From assembly GCA_048498555.1 (NCBI GenBank), contig JBEHXT010000004.1:1-64000 (forward strand): DNA of 64,000 bases, read 5' to 3'. The notes under the pieces are model-generated. The model did no database searches and was not told where the DNA came from. It saw only the letters and a program-made list of their open reading frames with translations. Below are positions 18,938 to 27,637 of this stretch, one piece after another. The stretch's first letter is position 1. Each line of letters starts with the position of its first letter. The translations under genes were made by a program, and so were the position numbers. Source of the DNA: Danxiaibacter sp048498555. GTDB taxonomy: Bacteria; Bacteroidota; Bacteroidia; Chitinophagales; Chitinophagaceae.

Positions 18938-19897
18938 ATGTACGTACATCGCGATTTGGATCTTTTGCCTAAGTTTAAAAATGCCGTGGTCACCATCGGC
19001 ACATTTGATGGTGTGCATCTTGGCCATCAGCAAATTATAGCGCAACTAAAGACCGAAGCCGCGGCCATACAGGGCGAAACGGTAATTATTACCTTTCATC
19101 CGCACCCCCGCAAGATTGTGGGTGTTAACCATAACATTCATATTCTCACTACACTCAATGAAAAAGTTGCGCTGCTTGAAGCGCATGGGATAGATCATCT
19201 GGTGGTTGTTCCTTTTACAGAAGATTTTGCCGCTCAGACTCCGAAAGAATATATCCGCGATTTTCTTGTAGCCAGGTTTCAACCGCATACGGTTATTATT
19301 GGTTATGATCACAGGTTTGGGAAAGGGCGCAAAGGAGATTATCATTTACTGGAAGAATATGGAAAACAATTTGGTTTTGAGGTAAAAGAAATCCCGGAAC
19401 ATGTATTAAACAATGTTACTATAAGCTCTACCCGCATACGCGCAGCTTTGCTCCACAACGATATAGCAACAGCAGACAGTTACCTTGGGTACGATTATTT
19501 TTTTGAAGGCACAGTGGTAAAAGGCAACCAGCTGGGAAGGACAATAGGTTACCCGACAGCCAACCTGACAATTGAAAATGAAGAAAAACTAATACCCGGC
19601 AACGGCGTGTATGCTGTTGAGGTTACATTGATAGCCGGCGAATCTGCGCCTGTTTACAGATCCGGCACCATTTACCAGGCAATGATGAATATAGGAACGA
19701 GGCCCACCGTTGACGGCAAAAAACGGGTAATTGAGGTAAATATCTTCAATTTCGACCAGGATATTTATGGCCAGATGCTTCGCGTATATGTAAAAAAATA
19801 TTTACGTGGCGAGGTTAAGTTTACCGGTTTGGATGCGTTAAAAGAACAACTGGCTAAAGATAAATTGCATACGCTGGAGGAACTGAGTAAAAAATAA
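18938..19897 (+). CDS. ribF: Bifunctional riboflavin kinase / FAD synthetase
   Basis: The 319-residue enzyme has an N-terminal FMN adenylyltransferase domain (about 1-180) with the nucleotidyl-transfer motif GTFDGVHLGHQ and the ISSTRIR motif, and a C-terminal riboflavin kinase domain with GNQLGRTIGYPTANL, NIGTRPTVDG and EVNIFNFDQDIYGQ. It converts riboflavin to FMN and then FAD in the cytosol. The start is set at the ATG at 18938, giving the family's usual length; an exact -7 promoter match just upstream supports this. Convergent with holA. The short spacer repeats the word AAAGAATCAC...TTTGCTGTTTATT but no convincing terminator. Confidence 0.93.
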   Translation: MYVHRDLDLLPKFKNAVVTIGTFDGVHLGHQQIIAQLKTEAAAIQGETVIITFHPHPRKIVGVNHNIHILTTLNEKVALLEAHGIDHLVVVPFTEDFAAQTPKEYIRDFLVARFQPHTVIIGYDHRFGKGRKGDYHLLEEYGKQFGFEVKEIPEHVLNNVTISSTRIRAALLHNDIATADSYLGYDYFFEGTVVKGNQLGRTIGYPTANLTIENEEKLIPGNGVYAVEVTLIAGESAPVYRSGTIYQAMMNIGTRPTVDGKKRVIEVNIFNFDQDIYGQMLRVYVKKYLRGEVKFTGLDALKEQLAKDKLHTLEELSKK

Positions 19898-19954
19898 AAA
19901 CAGCAAAGAATCACTTTTGCTGTTTATTAAATTATTCCAAAATATTACTCCCGG

Positions 19955-20953
19955 TTAAGTCATCATTTTCACAATTAATTCTTTCATCAGGTCTGCGTCT
20001 TCTGTGCCAGCGTCGCCTATACCAATACTTCTGAGGTTATATCGATGCAATAACAATAATATTCTTTCAACTCCACTGTAACCGTAGGTCTGCATGGCCT
20101 GCATACCCGTTCTTGCAGCAAAAGGATTCCTGTTAAATATCGGGATCAAGGCTTGCTCACTCTTATTGTCCATTCCAAATGCAGAATACACTTTACTGAA
20201 AAATCCGTAAATGGTCGGTAATATCAACTGGATGGGTGCGGCTTTGGGATTAGCTTTAAAGTATTGAATAATCCTTATCGCTTTTGCCATATCTTTTTTC
20301 GCTACAGCATCCTGAAGCTCAAACACATTGAATTCCTTACTAAAGCCAATGTATTCTTCGATATCATCTTCATTAATATCTTTTCGCGCACCAAGGTTAA
20401 CAGCCAGTTTTTCAACTTCGTTCTGCAGGCGGCTAAGGTCGTTGCCGATATGATCCACCAACAAAGCCAGCGCTTTCTGATTGATTGAAAGCCCGTGTTG
20501 CTGTACCATTTGGTTTGTCCAATCCGGCAGCTGGTTGTCATATAACTTTTTTGTTGTAAGTACTTCCCCATGCTTTTGAACCAGCTTTGCGAATTTGGTG
20601 CGGGCGTCCAGTTTTTTTTCCTTATAACTTACAACAAATATTGTGGATGGCTGCGGGTTCTCAATGTAAGGTTCCAGCTTTTCTATATCACGCATCTGTT
20701 GTGCCTCTTTTAGCAAAACAACCTGGCGCTCAGCAAACATTGGGTAGCGGCGGCACGCATTTACAACCGAGGCCCAATCGGCGTCACGTCCGTAAAAAAC
20801 CGTAAGGTTGAACCCCGCTTCACTTTCGCTCAAAATATGATGTTCAGCGTAGTCAACCACTCGGTCAATAAAATACGGCTCCTCGCCTTCCAGCCAGTAA
20901 ACGGGCTTGAAAGATTGCTTTTTCCAATCACCTAAAATTTTTTCCGCAGACAT
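19955..20953 (-). CDS. holA: DNA polymerase III subunit delta
   Basis: A 332-residue protein of the HolA family: YWLEGEEPYFIDRVVDYAE at the N-terminus, YGRDADWASVVNACRRYPMFAERQVVLLKEAQ, ending in the collar-type helical domain (FELQDAVAKKDMAKAIRIIQYF, LLHRYNLRSIGIG). Delta is the wrench of the clamp loader and opens the beta sliding clamp. The usual degenerate P-loop of delta is not functional, as in other members. It stands alone, divergent from the acyl-CoA ligase across a repeat-filled gap. Confidence 0.88.
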   Translation of the reverse strand: MSAEKILGDWKKQSFKPVYWLEGEEPYFIDRVVDYAEHHILSESEAGFNLTVFYGRDADWASVVNACRRYPMFAERQVVLLKEAQQMRDIEKLEPYIENPQPSTIFVVSYKEKKLDARTKFAKLVQKHGEVLTTKKLYDNQLPDWTNQMVQQHGLSINQKALALLVDHIGNDLSRLQNEVEKLAVNLGARKDINEDDIEEYIGFSKEFNVFELQDAVAKKDMAKAIRIIQYFKANPKAAPIQLILPTIYGFFSKVYSAFGMDNKSEQALIPIFNRNPFAARTGMQAMQTYGYSGVERILLLLHRYNLRSIGIGDAGTEDADLMKELIVKMMT

Positions 20954-21292
20954 GCGGCAAAGATAATGAGGTATGAGGTTCAGGTTTCAGGTTTCAGGTA
21001 AGAATATGGATAAGCCTTGAGGCATGAGGTGTAAGGCTTAAGGTTTAAGGCGATGTAAAAGACGTCGATGAATATTTACGTATAAGCAAGACATTGAACC
21101 GCTTATTTTATCTATGATTTTCGGTCGCACACCTTCTACCTCACACCTGATACCTGAAACCTAATGCCTGAAACCTCACACCGGCAACCTTTTTCCCGCT
21201 TAATTCCAACATTCGGATGTTATTTTATTTACAGACCTGTGTTTTTATTATATATTTAAAGTAAAAGGTTTATTAACTAACGAAGGCAGAAT
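20954..21292. repeat. Inverted heptad repeat (AGGTTTC type) between holA and acyl-CoA ligase
   Basis: The 339-bp gap between divergent genes is largely repeat. From about 20966 to 21052 AGG recurs every 7 bp (TGAGGTA, TGAGGTT, CAGGTTT, CAGGTTT, then TTGAGGC, ATGAGGT, GTAAGGC, TTAAGGT). From about 21128 to 21185 the complementary CCT recurs at exactly 7 bp eight times. The arms are separated by about 75 bp of unique sequence and could pair. This is the one large heptad array in the window that lies at gene 5' ends rather than 3' ends. The last 100 bp before 21293 is AT-rich and should carry the promoter of the ligase. Confidence 0.75.
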
Positions 21293-23080
21293 ATGACACC
21301 ATATAGATTATTCGATGCGATTGAATACCAGTTGAACAAATTCCCTAAAAACGATATGCTGGTTTCTAAGGTGAACGGAGAGTGGAAACCATATAGCACT
21401 CAGCAGGTAAAAGATATTGTGAACAGGTTTAGTGCAGGCCTTTTAAAACTGGGCGTGAGCGCTAATGATTTTTCGGCGGAGAATTCAGATAAGATAGCCA
21501 TCATCAGTGGCAACAGGCCGGAATGGTTACTCACTGATATGGCTGTGCAGCAAACCGGCGCAATCCTTGTGCCTATTTACCCTACAACCAACCCTATTGA
21601 ACTGCAATTCATCTTAAATGATGCCTCAGTTAAATACATTTTTGTAAGCAACAAAGACTTGCTGGACAAAGTAAAAAGCATCAGCGCCGGAGTTCCTTCA
21701 CTCAAAAACATTTATTCTTTTGATGAAATAGAAAACATCGATAATTATACATCAATACTCAATCTTGCGGATGAAACTTCATTACAACAAGTAGAAGCAA
21801 TCAAACAAGAAATTGATTGGGAACACCTTGCAACAATCATTTATACCTCAGGTACAACAGGCACGCCCAAAGGGGTAATGCTTACACATAAAAATATTGT
21901 GAGCAATGCTTTTCTTTCAAAAGAAAGCTTCCCGTTTGAGGATGCTCCTCAACAAAAAATATTGAGCTTTCTTCCATTGAACCACATTTTTGAAAAGATG
22001 GTGAGCTATATCTACATCTTTAGCGGCATAGGAATTTATTATGCGGAAGGAATGGAGACGATAGCAGAAAACCTGAAAGAAATTAAACCTGACGGATTTT
22101 GCACCGTTCCCCGTTTACTTGAAAAGGTTTTCGAAAAAGTAATGGAGAAAGGCCGCGATTTAACTGGCATTAAAAAGAAACTTTTTTTCTGGTCAGTAAA
22201 GCTGGGCGAGAAATATGATAACAATATAAGCGGCGGGCCGTGGTACAATATGCAATTAAAACTGGCCAACAAAATTGTCTTTAGTAAATGGCGCGAAGCA
22301 CTTGGTGGCAACATCAGCTTTATTGTAACCGGTGGCGCGGCGTGCCAGGAGAAATTACTACGCATATTTAATGCCGCCCAAATACCTGTTTACGAAGGTT
22401 ACGGGCCAACAGAAAACAGCCCGGTGATTAGTGTAAACCGTAAATTACCTCCCGGCGGTACCATGTATGGAACCACCGGCCCTGTAGTAAATGGCCTTGA
22501 AGTTAAATTGGCAGAAGATGGCGAGATCTGCGTAAAGGGGCCTTCTGTAATGCGGGGATATTATAAACGGCCGGATCTTACTGAAGAAGTGTTAATAGAT
22601 GGATGGTTACATACCGGAGACATTGGCGTTTGGGTAAACAATAAATTCCTGAAAATTACGGACAGGAAAAAAGAACTGTTTAAAACCAGTGGAGGAAAAT
22701 ATGTAGCACCACAGCCGGTAGAAAATAAATTAAAAGAAAGTCCCTTTATAGAACAGGTGATTGTGGTAGGCGCGGAAAGAAAATTTGTAGGCGCGCTGAT
22801 TGTCCCTTCATTCCCTATGTTAAAAAAATGGTACGCGGAAAATAACCTTTCCTACACGAGTAATGAAGACGCTATTCAAAACCCCAATGTAATCAAGTTA
22901 TACAGAGATATTGTTAATAGCTACAACAGCTTCTTCAACCATGTGGAACAGGTGAAGAAATTTGAATTACTGCCAAAAGAATGGAGTATTGATACCGGTG
23001 AAATGACGCCCAAACTAAGTATTAAGCGTAAAGTAATCATGGAAAAGTTCAGGAATGAAATCGAAAAAATTTATTCCTGA
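21293..23080 (+). CDS. Long-chain acyl-CoA synthetase (AMP-forming)
   Basis: A 595-residue ANL-superfamily enzyme with the P-loop-like motif IIYTSGTTGTPKGVMLTHKN, the A5 region VYEGYGPTENSPVISVN, the A7-A8 hinge WLHTGDIGVW...KITDRKKELFKTSGGKYV, and the catalytic Lys region near the end (MTPKLSIKRKVI). The length and the GKYVAPQPVENKLKE segment match the FadD15-type ligases common in Bacteroidota. It activates long-chain fatty acids to acyl-CoA, using ATP, for degradation or lipid remodelling. Monocistronic; convergent with the unknown gene at 23090-23593. Confidence 0.9.
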   Translation: MTPYRLFDAIEYQLNKFPKNDMLVSKVNGEWKPYSTQQVKDIVNRFSAGLLKLGVSANDFSAENSDKIAIISGNRPEWLLTDMAVQQTGAILVPIYPTTNPIELQFILNDASVKYIFVSNKDLLDKVKSISAGVPSLKNIYSFDEIENIDNYTSILNLADETSLQQVEAIKQEIDWEHLATIIYTSGTTGTPKGVMLTHKNIVSNAFLSKESFPFEDAPQQKILSFLPLNHIFEKMVSYIYIFSGIGIYYAEGMETIAENLKEIKPDGFCTVPRLLEKVFEKVMEKGRDLTGIKKKLFFWSVKLGEKYDNNISGGPWYNMQLKLANKIVFSKWREALGGNISFIVTGGAACQEKLLRIFNAAQIPVYEGYGPTENSPVISVNRKLPPGGTMYGTTGPVVNGLEVKLAEDGEICVKGPSVMRGYYKRPDLTEEVLIDGWLHTGDIGVWVNNKFLKITDRKKELFKTSGGKYVAPQPVENKLKESPFIEQVIVVGAERKFVGALIVPSFPMLKKWYAENNLSYTSNEDAIQNPNVIKLYRDIVNSYNSFFNHVEQVKKFELLPKEWSIDTGEMTPKLSIKRKVIMEKFRNEIEKIYS

Positions 23081-23089
23081 ACCGTAAGC

Positions 23090-23593
23090 CTAAAATAAAT
23101 GAAACGCGCGCCTGAGGCTGAGGCGGCTTTTGTAATAAAAACCTATGCCTGGAATTACTTTAAGCATAGGCAACAATTTATTGTAGAATGATGGCCTGGG
23201 TTCCTCTTCAACAAGAGTAGAATAATGAAGCTTTGTAATGGTAAATTTGATACACATTGAATCAAAGCTTTTAATTTCAGCCACTCCCTCAGCAATAATA
23301 TTATAGGATTCGCCTTTTTTATAAAAGAATAATTCGCCCGCAAAAAAATCATCGTCAATATCGGTAACGGGTAAACGTTCAAGATTGAACCAAATTACCT
23401 TATCCTTTTCAATTGAAAAAGGTTCAATAATGCTTACAGGTAATTTAGCATGTAAGCCGCTGCAATTGTAAAACATGGCCCTCTGCAGCCGCAGGATTTT
23501 TTCAGATAGATAAATGTTGGGCGGGGTCGTCTCCATATAAAAAGTGTTTAATTCCGGTTTCGTCGGTTCCACAGGACGAACAAAATCTTTCAC
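23090..23593 (-). CDS. Protein of unknown function, possibly FMN-binding split-barrel-like
   Basis: A 167-residue cytoplasmic protein that I do not recognise with certainty. The middle (VIWFNLERLPVTDIDDDFFA, ELFFYKKGESYNIIAEGVAE) has the alternating strand pattern of pyridoxamine-oxidase-like split barrels, in which a short helix and a 'G.A.I' strand follow; this is only a resemblance. The C-terminus is basic and aromatic (GFYYKSRLSLRRAFHLF). The start codon is GTG at 23593; no in-frame ATG gives a better N-terminus. Its stop codon is 10 bp from the stop of the convergent acyl-CoA ligase. Confidence 0.55.
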   Translation of the reverse strand: MKDFVRPVEPTKPELNTFYMETTPPNIYLSEKILRLQRAMFYNCSGLHAKLPVSIIEPFSIEKDKVIWFNLERLPVTDIDDDFFAGELFFYKKGESYNIIAEGVAEIKSFDSMCIKFTITKLHYSTLVEEEPRPSFYNKLLPMLKVIPGIGFYYKSRLSLRRAFHLF

Positions 23594-23947
23594 AGGAGGG
23601 CGTTATAAATATAAGACAATTACGGTCAATTTTTGTTGCATGGGATTTGAAAAATTATTCACAACGTACATGCAAATCCGTTAAAAAAATAATACGCGAA
23701 ATCGTCGGATTCCCTTATATTATAATTACGTTATCAAATCTCAAAACGCAGCTTTAACCGTTCTTTTGCGGGTGCAAAGTTTGTTTAGTTATAGTAAATA
23801 ACGACAGAGAAAAATCGCAGTTTCGCTTAAAATTTTTCACAGAATTTGGTTTGGCTGCTTGCTAAACTTCGGTATAGTTTATAAACCCATCAGCTACGCA
23901 TTTTTATATATTAATTTTCCATTCACTACTTTTATGCAAACTGTACT
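23594..23947. other. Intergenic region upstream of the two-component system
   Basis: 354 bp between divergent genes. AT-rich; I see no repeat, RNA gene or clear operator. A near match to the -7 element (TACTTTTA) lies at about 23928, 20 bp before the response regulator. None of the TCTAA repeats found at 26237-26275 occurs here. Confidence 0.5.
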
Positions 23948-24634
23948 ATGCATATTTTAATAATAGAAGATGACCAGCGTGTGGCAGATTTGATTAAACG
24001 CGGATTGGAAGAACAGGGCTACCTTCCTACTGTAGCTTACGACGGCGAAATGGGCAGAAAACTTGCATTGAACAATAATTATGACCTTATTATTACCGAC
24101 ATCATCCTTCCTAAAATAAACGGCATTGATTTGTGTAAAGAAATCAGGCAGGCACTCCCGGATACTCCTATTATTATGCTTACTGCATTAGGTACCACCG
24201 ATGATAAAATAGAGGGTTTTGACGCGGGTGCAAATGACTATCTCGTAAAACCCTTTGATTTCCGTGAACTCCATGTGCGTATAAGAGAATTATTAAAAAG
24301 AAAAAGCAACCAGGCACAGGGAAAAGGCTTTATTCTGAAAGTTGCAGATCTTGAAATGAACATACAGACAAAAACGGTGAAACGTGGCAACACAGCGATA
24401 GACCTTACTCCCAAAGAATTCCGCTTACTTGAATACATGATGCAAAATAGCGGCCGCGTGCTTTCCCGTGTTGAAATTGCCGAACAGGTTTGGGAAACGA
24501 CTTTCGATACAGGCACCAACTTTATAGATGTTTATATCAATTACCTGCGTAAGAAAATTGATAAAGATTTCACCGATAAACTTATTCATACAAAAACAGG
24601 CATGGGATTTATTTTTCAAAGCGGCAGTAAATAA
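23948..24634 (+). CDS. OmpR/PhoB-family response regulator (metal efflux control)
   Basis: A 228-residue regulator. The receiver domain (1-120) has the acidic pair EDD, the phospho-acceptor Asp in LIITDIILPKINGID, the TALG threonine and the VKPFDFREL lysine. The winged-helix effector domain (130-226) carries LTPKEFRLLEYMM, GRVLSRVEIAEQVW, NFIDVYINYLRKKID and the wing TKTGMGFIF. It is followed by its sensor kinase after 72 bp and by an RND efflux operon, so it most likely behaves like CusR/CzcR. The four TCTAA direct repeats upstream of that operon are its probable binding site. Confidence 0.92.
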   Translation: MHILIIEDDQRVADLIKRGLEEQGYLPTVAYDGEMGRKLALNNNYDLIITDIILPKINGIDLCKEIRQALPDTPIIMLTALGTTDDKIEGFDAGANDYLVKPFDFRELHVRIRELLKRKSNQAQGKGFILKVADLEMNIQTKTVKRGNTAIDLTPKEFRLLEYMMQNSGRVLSRVEIAEQVWETTFDTGTNFIDVYINYLRKKIDKDFTDKLIHTKTGMGFIFQSGSK

Positions 24635-24706
24635 TGTAACTAATACAACATCACACGCTAACATATTTGAAGCAACACAATCAATTAAAGAACGGCAATA
24701 CAGGCC

Positions 24707-26074
24707 ATGACAATAAGAAATAAACTTACATTGCTTTTTACCGCTATGATTGCGGCGCTAATGATTGCATTCGCACTATTCGTTTATTACACCTATTCCC
24801 AATACAGAAAGGATGAATACTACAGGCGCATTCACCAGCAAGCCATAACAAAAGCAAATTTATTGTTTGATACAAAGGTTGATTCTTCAACATTGCAGGT
24901 AATCTATAAAAGCTCCAACGATGTTTTGTTTCAGGATGAGATGGCCATTTTTGATACCGACTTTAATCTGATCTATCACGATGCAGCAGAAATTGATAAG
25001 GTAAAGGAAACACGCTCCATGATTGATGATATACTGACTAAAAAAGAAATCATGTTTGAAGCCAATAACCTGCAAATAGTTGGCTTCTTGTATTCTCACA
25101 GTGGAAAGAACTATATTATTACTGCCGCGGCCAAAGACAAACCGGGGCTTGCAAAGCTCGCCAATCTTAAATTCACATTGATCACTGCATTGATCTCCGC
25201 CATCATTATCATTTTTATTGCCGGTAGATTCTTTTCAAAGCAAGCCTTGCAACCTGTTTCAAACCTGGTTGATAATGTTAATGAAATAACTGCCACCAAC
25301 CTTGACCTTCGTGTAAATGAAGGCAACGGCAAGGATGAAATTGCAGAGCTGGCTGTTACCTTCAACCAGATGCTTAATCGGCTGGAGCGTTCTTTCAATG
25401 CACAAAAAGATTTTGTTTCCAACATATCGCACGAGCTTAGGACACCGTTAGCAGCAATGATTGGCGAACTCGACCTGGCAGCGTCAAAAGAGCGGAGCGT
25501 TGAAGAATACAAACACGTAAATAATCTGCTTCGAAATGATGCGCAAAAACTTGTACGGCTGATCAACGGACTTCTAAATCTCGCCAAAGCAAACTATGAT
25601 GAGATAAACATTACGTTGAAAGATGTGCGCCTTGATGAAATTTTGCTGGATGCACGCCATGATATCATCACATCAAATAAAGAATATAAAATAAACCTCT
25701 CTTTTGAAAAGGAGATAGAGAATGACGACTTCATCTCTATTCATGGCAATGAATACCTTCTCAAAGTTGCCTTCATGAACCTGATGGAAAATGGCTGCAA
25801 GTTTTCCGGAGACAAATCATGTAACGTTGCCATCAATTATTATAAAGACAAAACAGTTGTGCGTATTTCAGACAACGGGATTGGTATTGCTGAAGAAGAT
25901 ATCGCCAAAATATTCACGCCTTTTTATCGTGGAAAAAATAAAAAATACGCGGAAGGTTATGGCATCGGCATGTCTTTATGCAACAGGATCATTCACCTGC
26001 ACAAAGGTGAAATCTATGTAAGCTCTGAAGTGAATAAAGGAACAACGTTTACAATTGAGTTGCCGCATGTGTGA
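24707..26074 (+). CDS. HAMP-containing sensor histidine kinase (metal efflux control)
   Basis: A 455-residue membrane kinase with TM1 (about 9-30), a periplasmic sensor loop of about 120 residues, TM2 (about 155-176) and a HAMP linker. It has a HisKA domain with the phospho-acceptor His in NISHELRTPLAA and an HATPase domain with the N box (MENGCKFSG), G1 (DNGIGIAEED) and G2 (YAEGYGIGMSLC). No cysteine or histidine cluster stands out in the periplasmic loop, so the inducing metal cannot be named. Organised like CusS/CzcS. It ends at a heptad inverted repeat and is separated by 280 bp from the efflux operon. Confidence 0.92.
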   Translation: MTIRNKLTLLFTAMIAALMIAFALFVYYTYSQYRKDEYYRRIHQQAITKANLLFDTKVDSSTLQVIYKSSNDVLFQDEMAIFDTDFNLIYHDAAEIDKVKETRSMIDDILTKKEIMFEANNLQIVGFLYSHSGKNYIITAAAKDKPGLAKLANLKFTLITALISAIIIIFIAGRFFSKQALQPVSNLVDNVNEITATNLDLRVNEGNGKDEIAELAVTFNQMLNRLERSFNAQKDFVSNISHELRTPLAAMIGELDLAASKERSVEEYKHVNNLLRNDAQKLVRLINGLLNLAKANYDEINITLKDVRLDEILLDARHDIITSNKEYKINLSFEKEIENDDFISIHGNEYLLKVAFMNLMENGCKFSGDKSCNVAINYYKDKTVVRISDNGIGIAEEDIAKIFTPFYRGKNKKYAEGYGIGMSLCNRIIHLHKGEIYVSSEVNKGTTFTIELPHV

Positions 26075-26084
26075 GAAAGGAATT

Positions 26085-26236
26085 TTACGTTATAAGTTGT
26101 ACGTTATACGTTTATTGGTGCGAAGGTCTGGTTACTACCCCTGCTAACATCCCCTCTTACATAATACATTAACAGCCCATCATAATGATCTGAAAGGGCT
26201 TATACGTATAACGTAGAACTTACAACTTCGCACTTC
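26085..26236. repeat. Inverted heptad repeat (ACGTTAT type) after the sensor kinase gene
   Basis: The left arm, about 26087-26113, reads ACGTTAT, AAGTTGT, ACGTTAT, ACGTTTA. The right arm, about 26195-26232, reads TTATACG, TATAACG, TAGAACT, TACAACT, TCGCACT. Both have an exact 7-bp period and are mutually complementary. The left arm begins about 12 bp after the kinase stop codon, so it may end that transcript and separate it from the efflux operon promoter. Confidence 0.75.
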
Positions 26237-26275
26237 TCTAATAACTTTCTAATAACATTCTAAAACCTTTCTAAC
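26237..26275 (+). promoter_or_regulatory. Four TCTAA direct repeats at 11-bp spacing (probable response-regulator site)
   Basis: TCTAA occurs at 26237, 26248, 26259 and 26270, each start exactly 11 bp after the last; the first two copies extend to TCTAATAAC. Direct repeats in phase with one helical turn are typical of OmpR-family sites. The array ends 22 bp before a -7 element, where a -33 element would be expected and is missing, as in activator-dependent promoters. The cognate regulator is probably the one encoded at 23948-24634. Confidence 0.75.
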
Positions 26276-26297
26276 AAGCATAGCGACAACATCAGGA

Positions 26298-26305
26298 TAC
26301 TTTTG
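26298..26305 (+). promoter_or_regulatory. -7 promoter element of the efflux operon
   Basis: TACTTTTG fits the Bacteroidota consensus TAnnTTTG exactly. There is no TTG 19 bp upstream; the TCTAA array sits there instead. The operon's first ATG is at 26355. Confidence 0.6.
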
Positions 26306-26354
26306 CTATTGTTTAAATGCTCGTGCGGCTTATACGCACATAAAGAATTAAGCA

Positions 26355-27605
26355 ATGCAGATTAAAGTAATTTTCACCCTTATTGCAGGCATTTGCGTTA
26401 ATACCATGTACGCACAAACAACGTACAGTTTGCAAAAAGCCTTGCAAACTGCAAGAGAGAACAATCCAACATTAAAATCAGCGTCATTAAATATCAACAT
26501 AGCACAAAGCGATGTTATTACGGCTAAACTTCGGCCTAATCCCGTTCTTAACAATCAGTCACTACAGCTTGTTAATTCTTCAAAGTTTCCGGCAGATACT
26601 AAATGGTATAATGGCGAAAACAGGCAGATCTGGTGGCAGCTGACAAAACCATTTCAATTACCGCCGCTCCGCCAAAATAAAATAGACGTAGCCAACAAAA
26701 GTGTCAAATTAACGGAAAAGCTCTTCAACGAAACAGAAAGAAACCTGTTTCAGGATGTTGCATTAAAATGGCTGGATGTATGGACTGCCCGTAAACAATG
26801 GGATATGATCATCATTGCCAAAGCCAACGTAGACAGCCTTGTAAGTACGAACCAACTGCGTCTTAAGAACCAGGTTATTTCTGAAACAGAGTTAATGAGA
26901 ACGCAGCTTTTGGCTAACCAATACGAATTGCAGATAAAAAATGCAGAGCAGGCATACAAGAATGAAGTTGCCAATCTCAAATTAATACTGGGTGTACAGG
27001 AAGATGTAGGAATAGATACTTCCATCAATTTTATAACAACCATACCAGAAGATGCGGATAGCCTTTTGCAACAGGCGCTGGCGAACAGGAGCGACATACA
27101 ATCACTTAAGTCAACGATCGACGTAGCAAACGCCAACATCAAACTGCAAAAATCACTCGCTACACCAGTACCGGAATTAGGCGTGATCTATAACCCCCAA
27201 AATACCGTTCCATACGTTGGCTTTTTCGGAACAATTGAAATTCCCATTTTCAGCAGAAACCAGGGAGAAAGAAAAAAATCAGGCATCATCAAAGATCAGG
27301 CGGAACAAAACCTGGCATTGCTGCAAAAACAAATCAACACTGAGCTGGGCACTTCCTACAGCAGTTATGTGTTGCAAAAAATGAACCTGGAAAAATTTAA
27401 AGCGATTCAACAAAAAGCAGAGCAAATTCTTTCCAATGTTAAATATGCATACCTGCACGGAGGTACAACGATCGTGGATTTTCTTGAAGCCCAACGCTCA
27501 TGGCTGGACACCCAACATGATTATTATAACAACATGCAACAGTTTAGGGAAAGCTATATAAAACTGCTGTATGCAACGGGATTGATCAATCAGTTAGCGC
27601 AATAA
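26355..27605 (+). CDS. czcC: TolC-family outer membrane efflux protein (CzcC-like)
   Basis: A 416-residue outer membrane factor with signal peptide (ending NTMYAQ, about residue 21). Paired helical-hairpin repeats are marked by SLQKALQTARENNPTLKSAS and, in the second half, ALANRSDIQSLKSTIDVANANIKLQKS, and GVIYNPQNTVPYVGFFGTIEIPIF starts the beta strands. It is the channel of a tripartite metal efflux pump. First gene of a co-directional run of five; the adaptor gene follows after 32 bp. Confidence 0.9.
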   Translation: MQIKVIFTLIAGICVNTMYAQTTYSLQKALQTARENNPTLKSASLNINIAQSDVITAKLRPNPVLNNQSLQLVNSSKFPADTKWYNGENRQIWWQLTKPFQLPPLRQNKIDVANKSVKLTEKLFNETERNLFQDVALKWLDVWTARKQWDMIIIAKANVDSLVSTNQLRLKNQVISETELMRTQLLANQYELQIKNAEQAYKNEVANLKLILGVQEDVGIDTSINFITTIPEDADSLLQQALANRSDIQSLKSTIDVANANIKLQKSLATPVPELGVIYNPQNTVPYVGFFGTIEIPIFSRNQGERKKSGIIKDQAEQNLALLQKQINTELGTSYSSYVLQKMNLEKFKAIQQKAEQILSNVKYAYLHGGTTIVDFLEAQRSWLDTQHDYYNNMQQFRESYIKLLYATGLINQLAQ

Positions 27606-27637
27606 CATCTACCAACTACACAACAAAAAATAAACGG

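Noticed and set aside
20966..21185. CRISPR-like look of the regularly spaced repeats
   Set aside because: The period is 7 bp with no unique spacers, the units are degenerate and no cas gene is present.
25111..25587. 158-codon open frame on the minus strand inside the sensor kinase gene
   Set aside because: Antisense to the conserved HAMP and HisKA region; no independent support.
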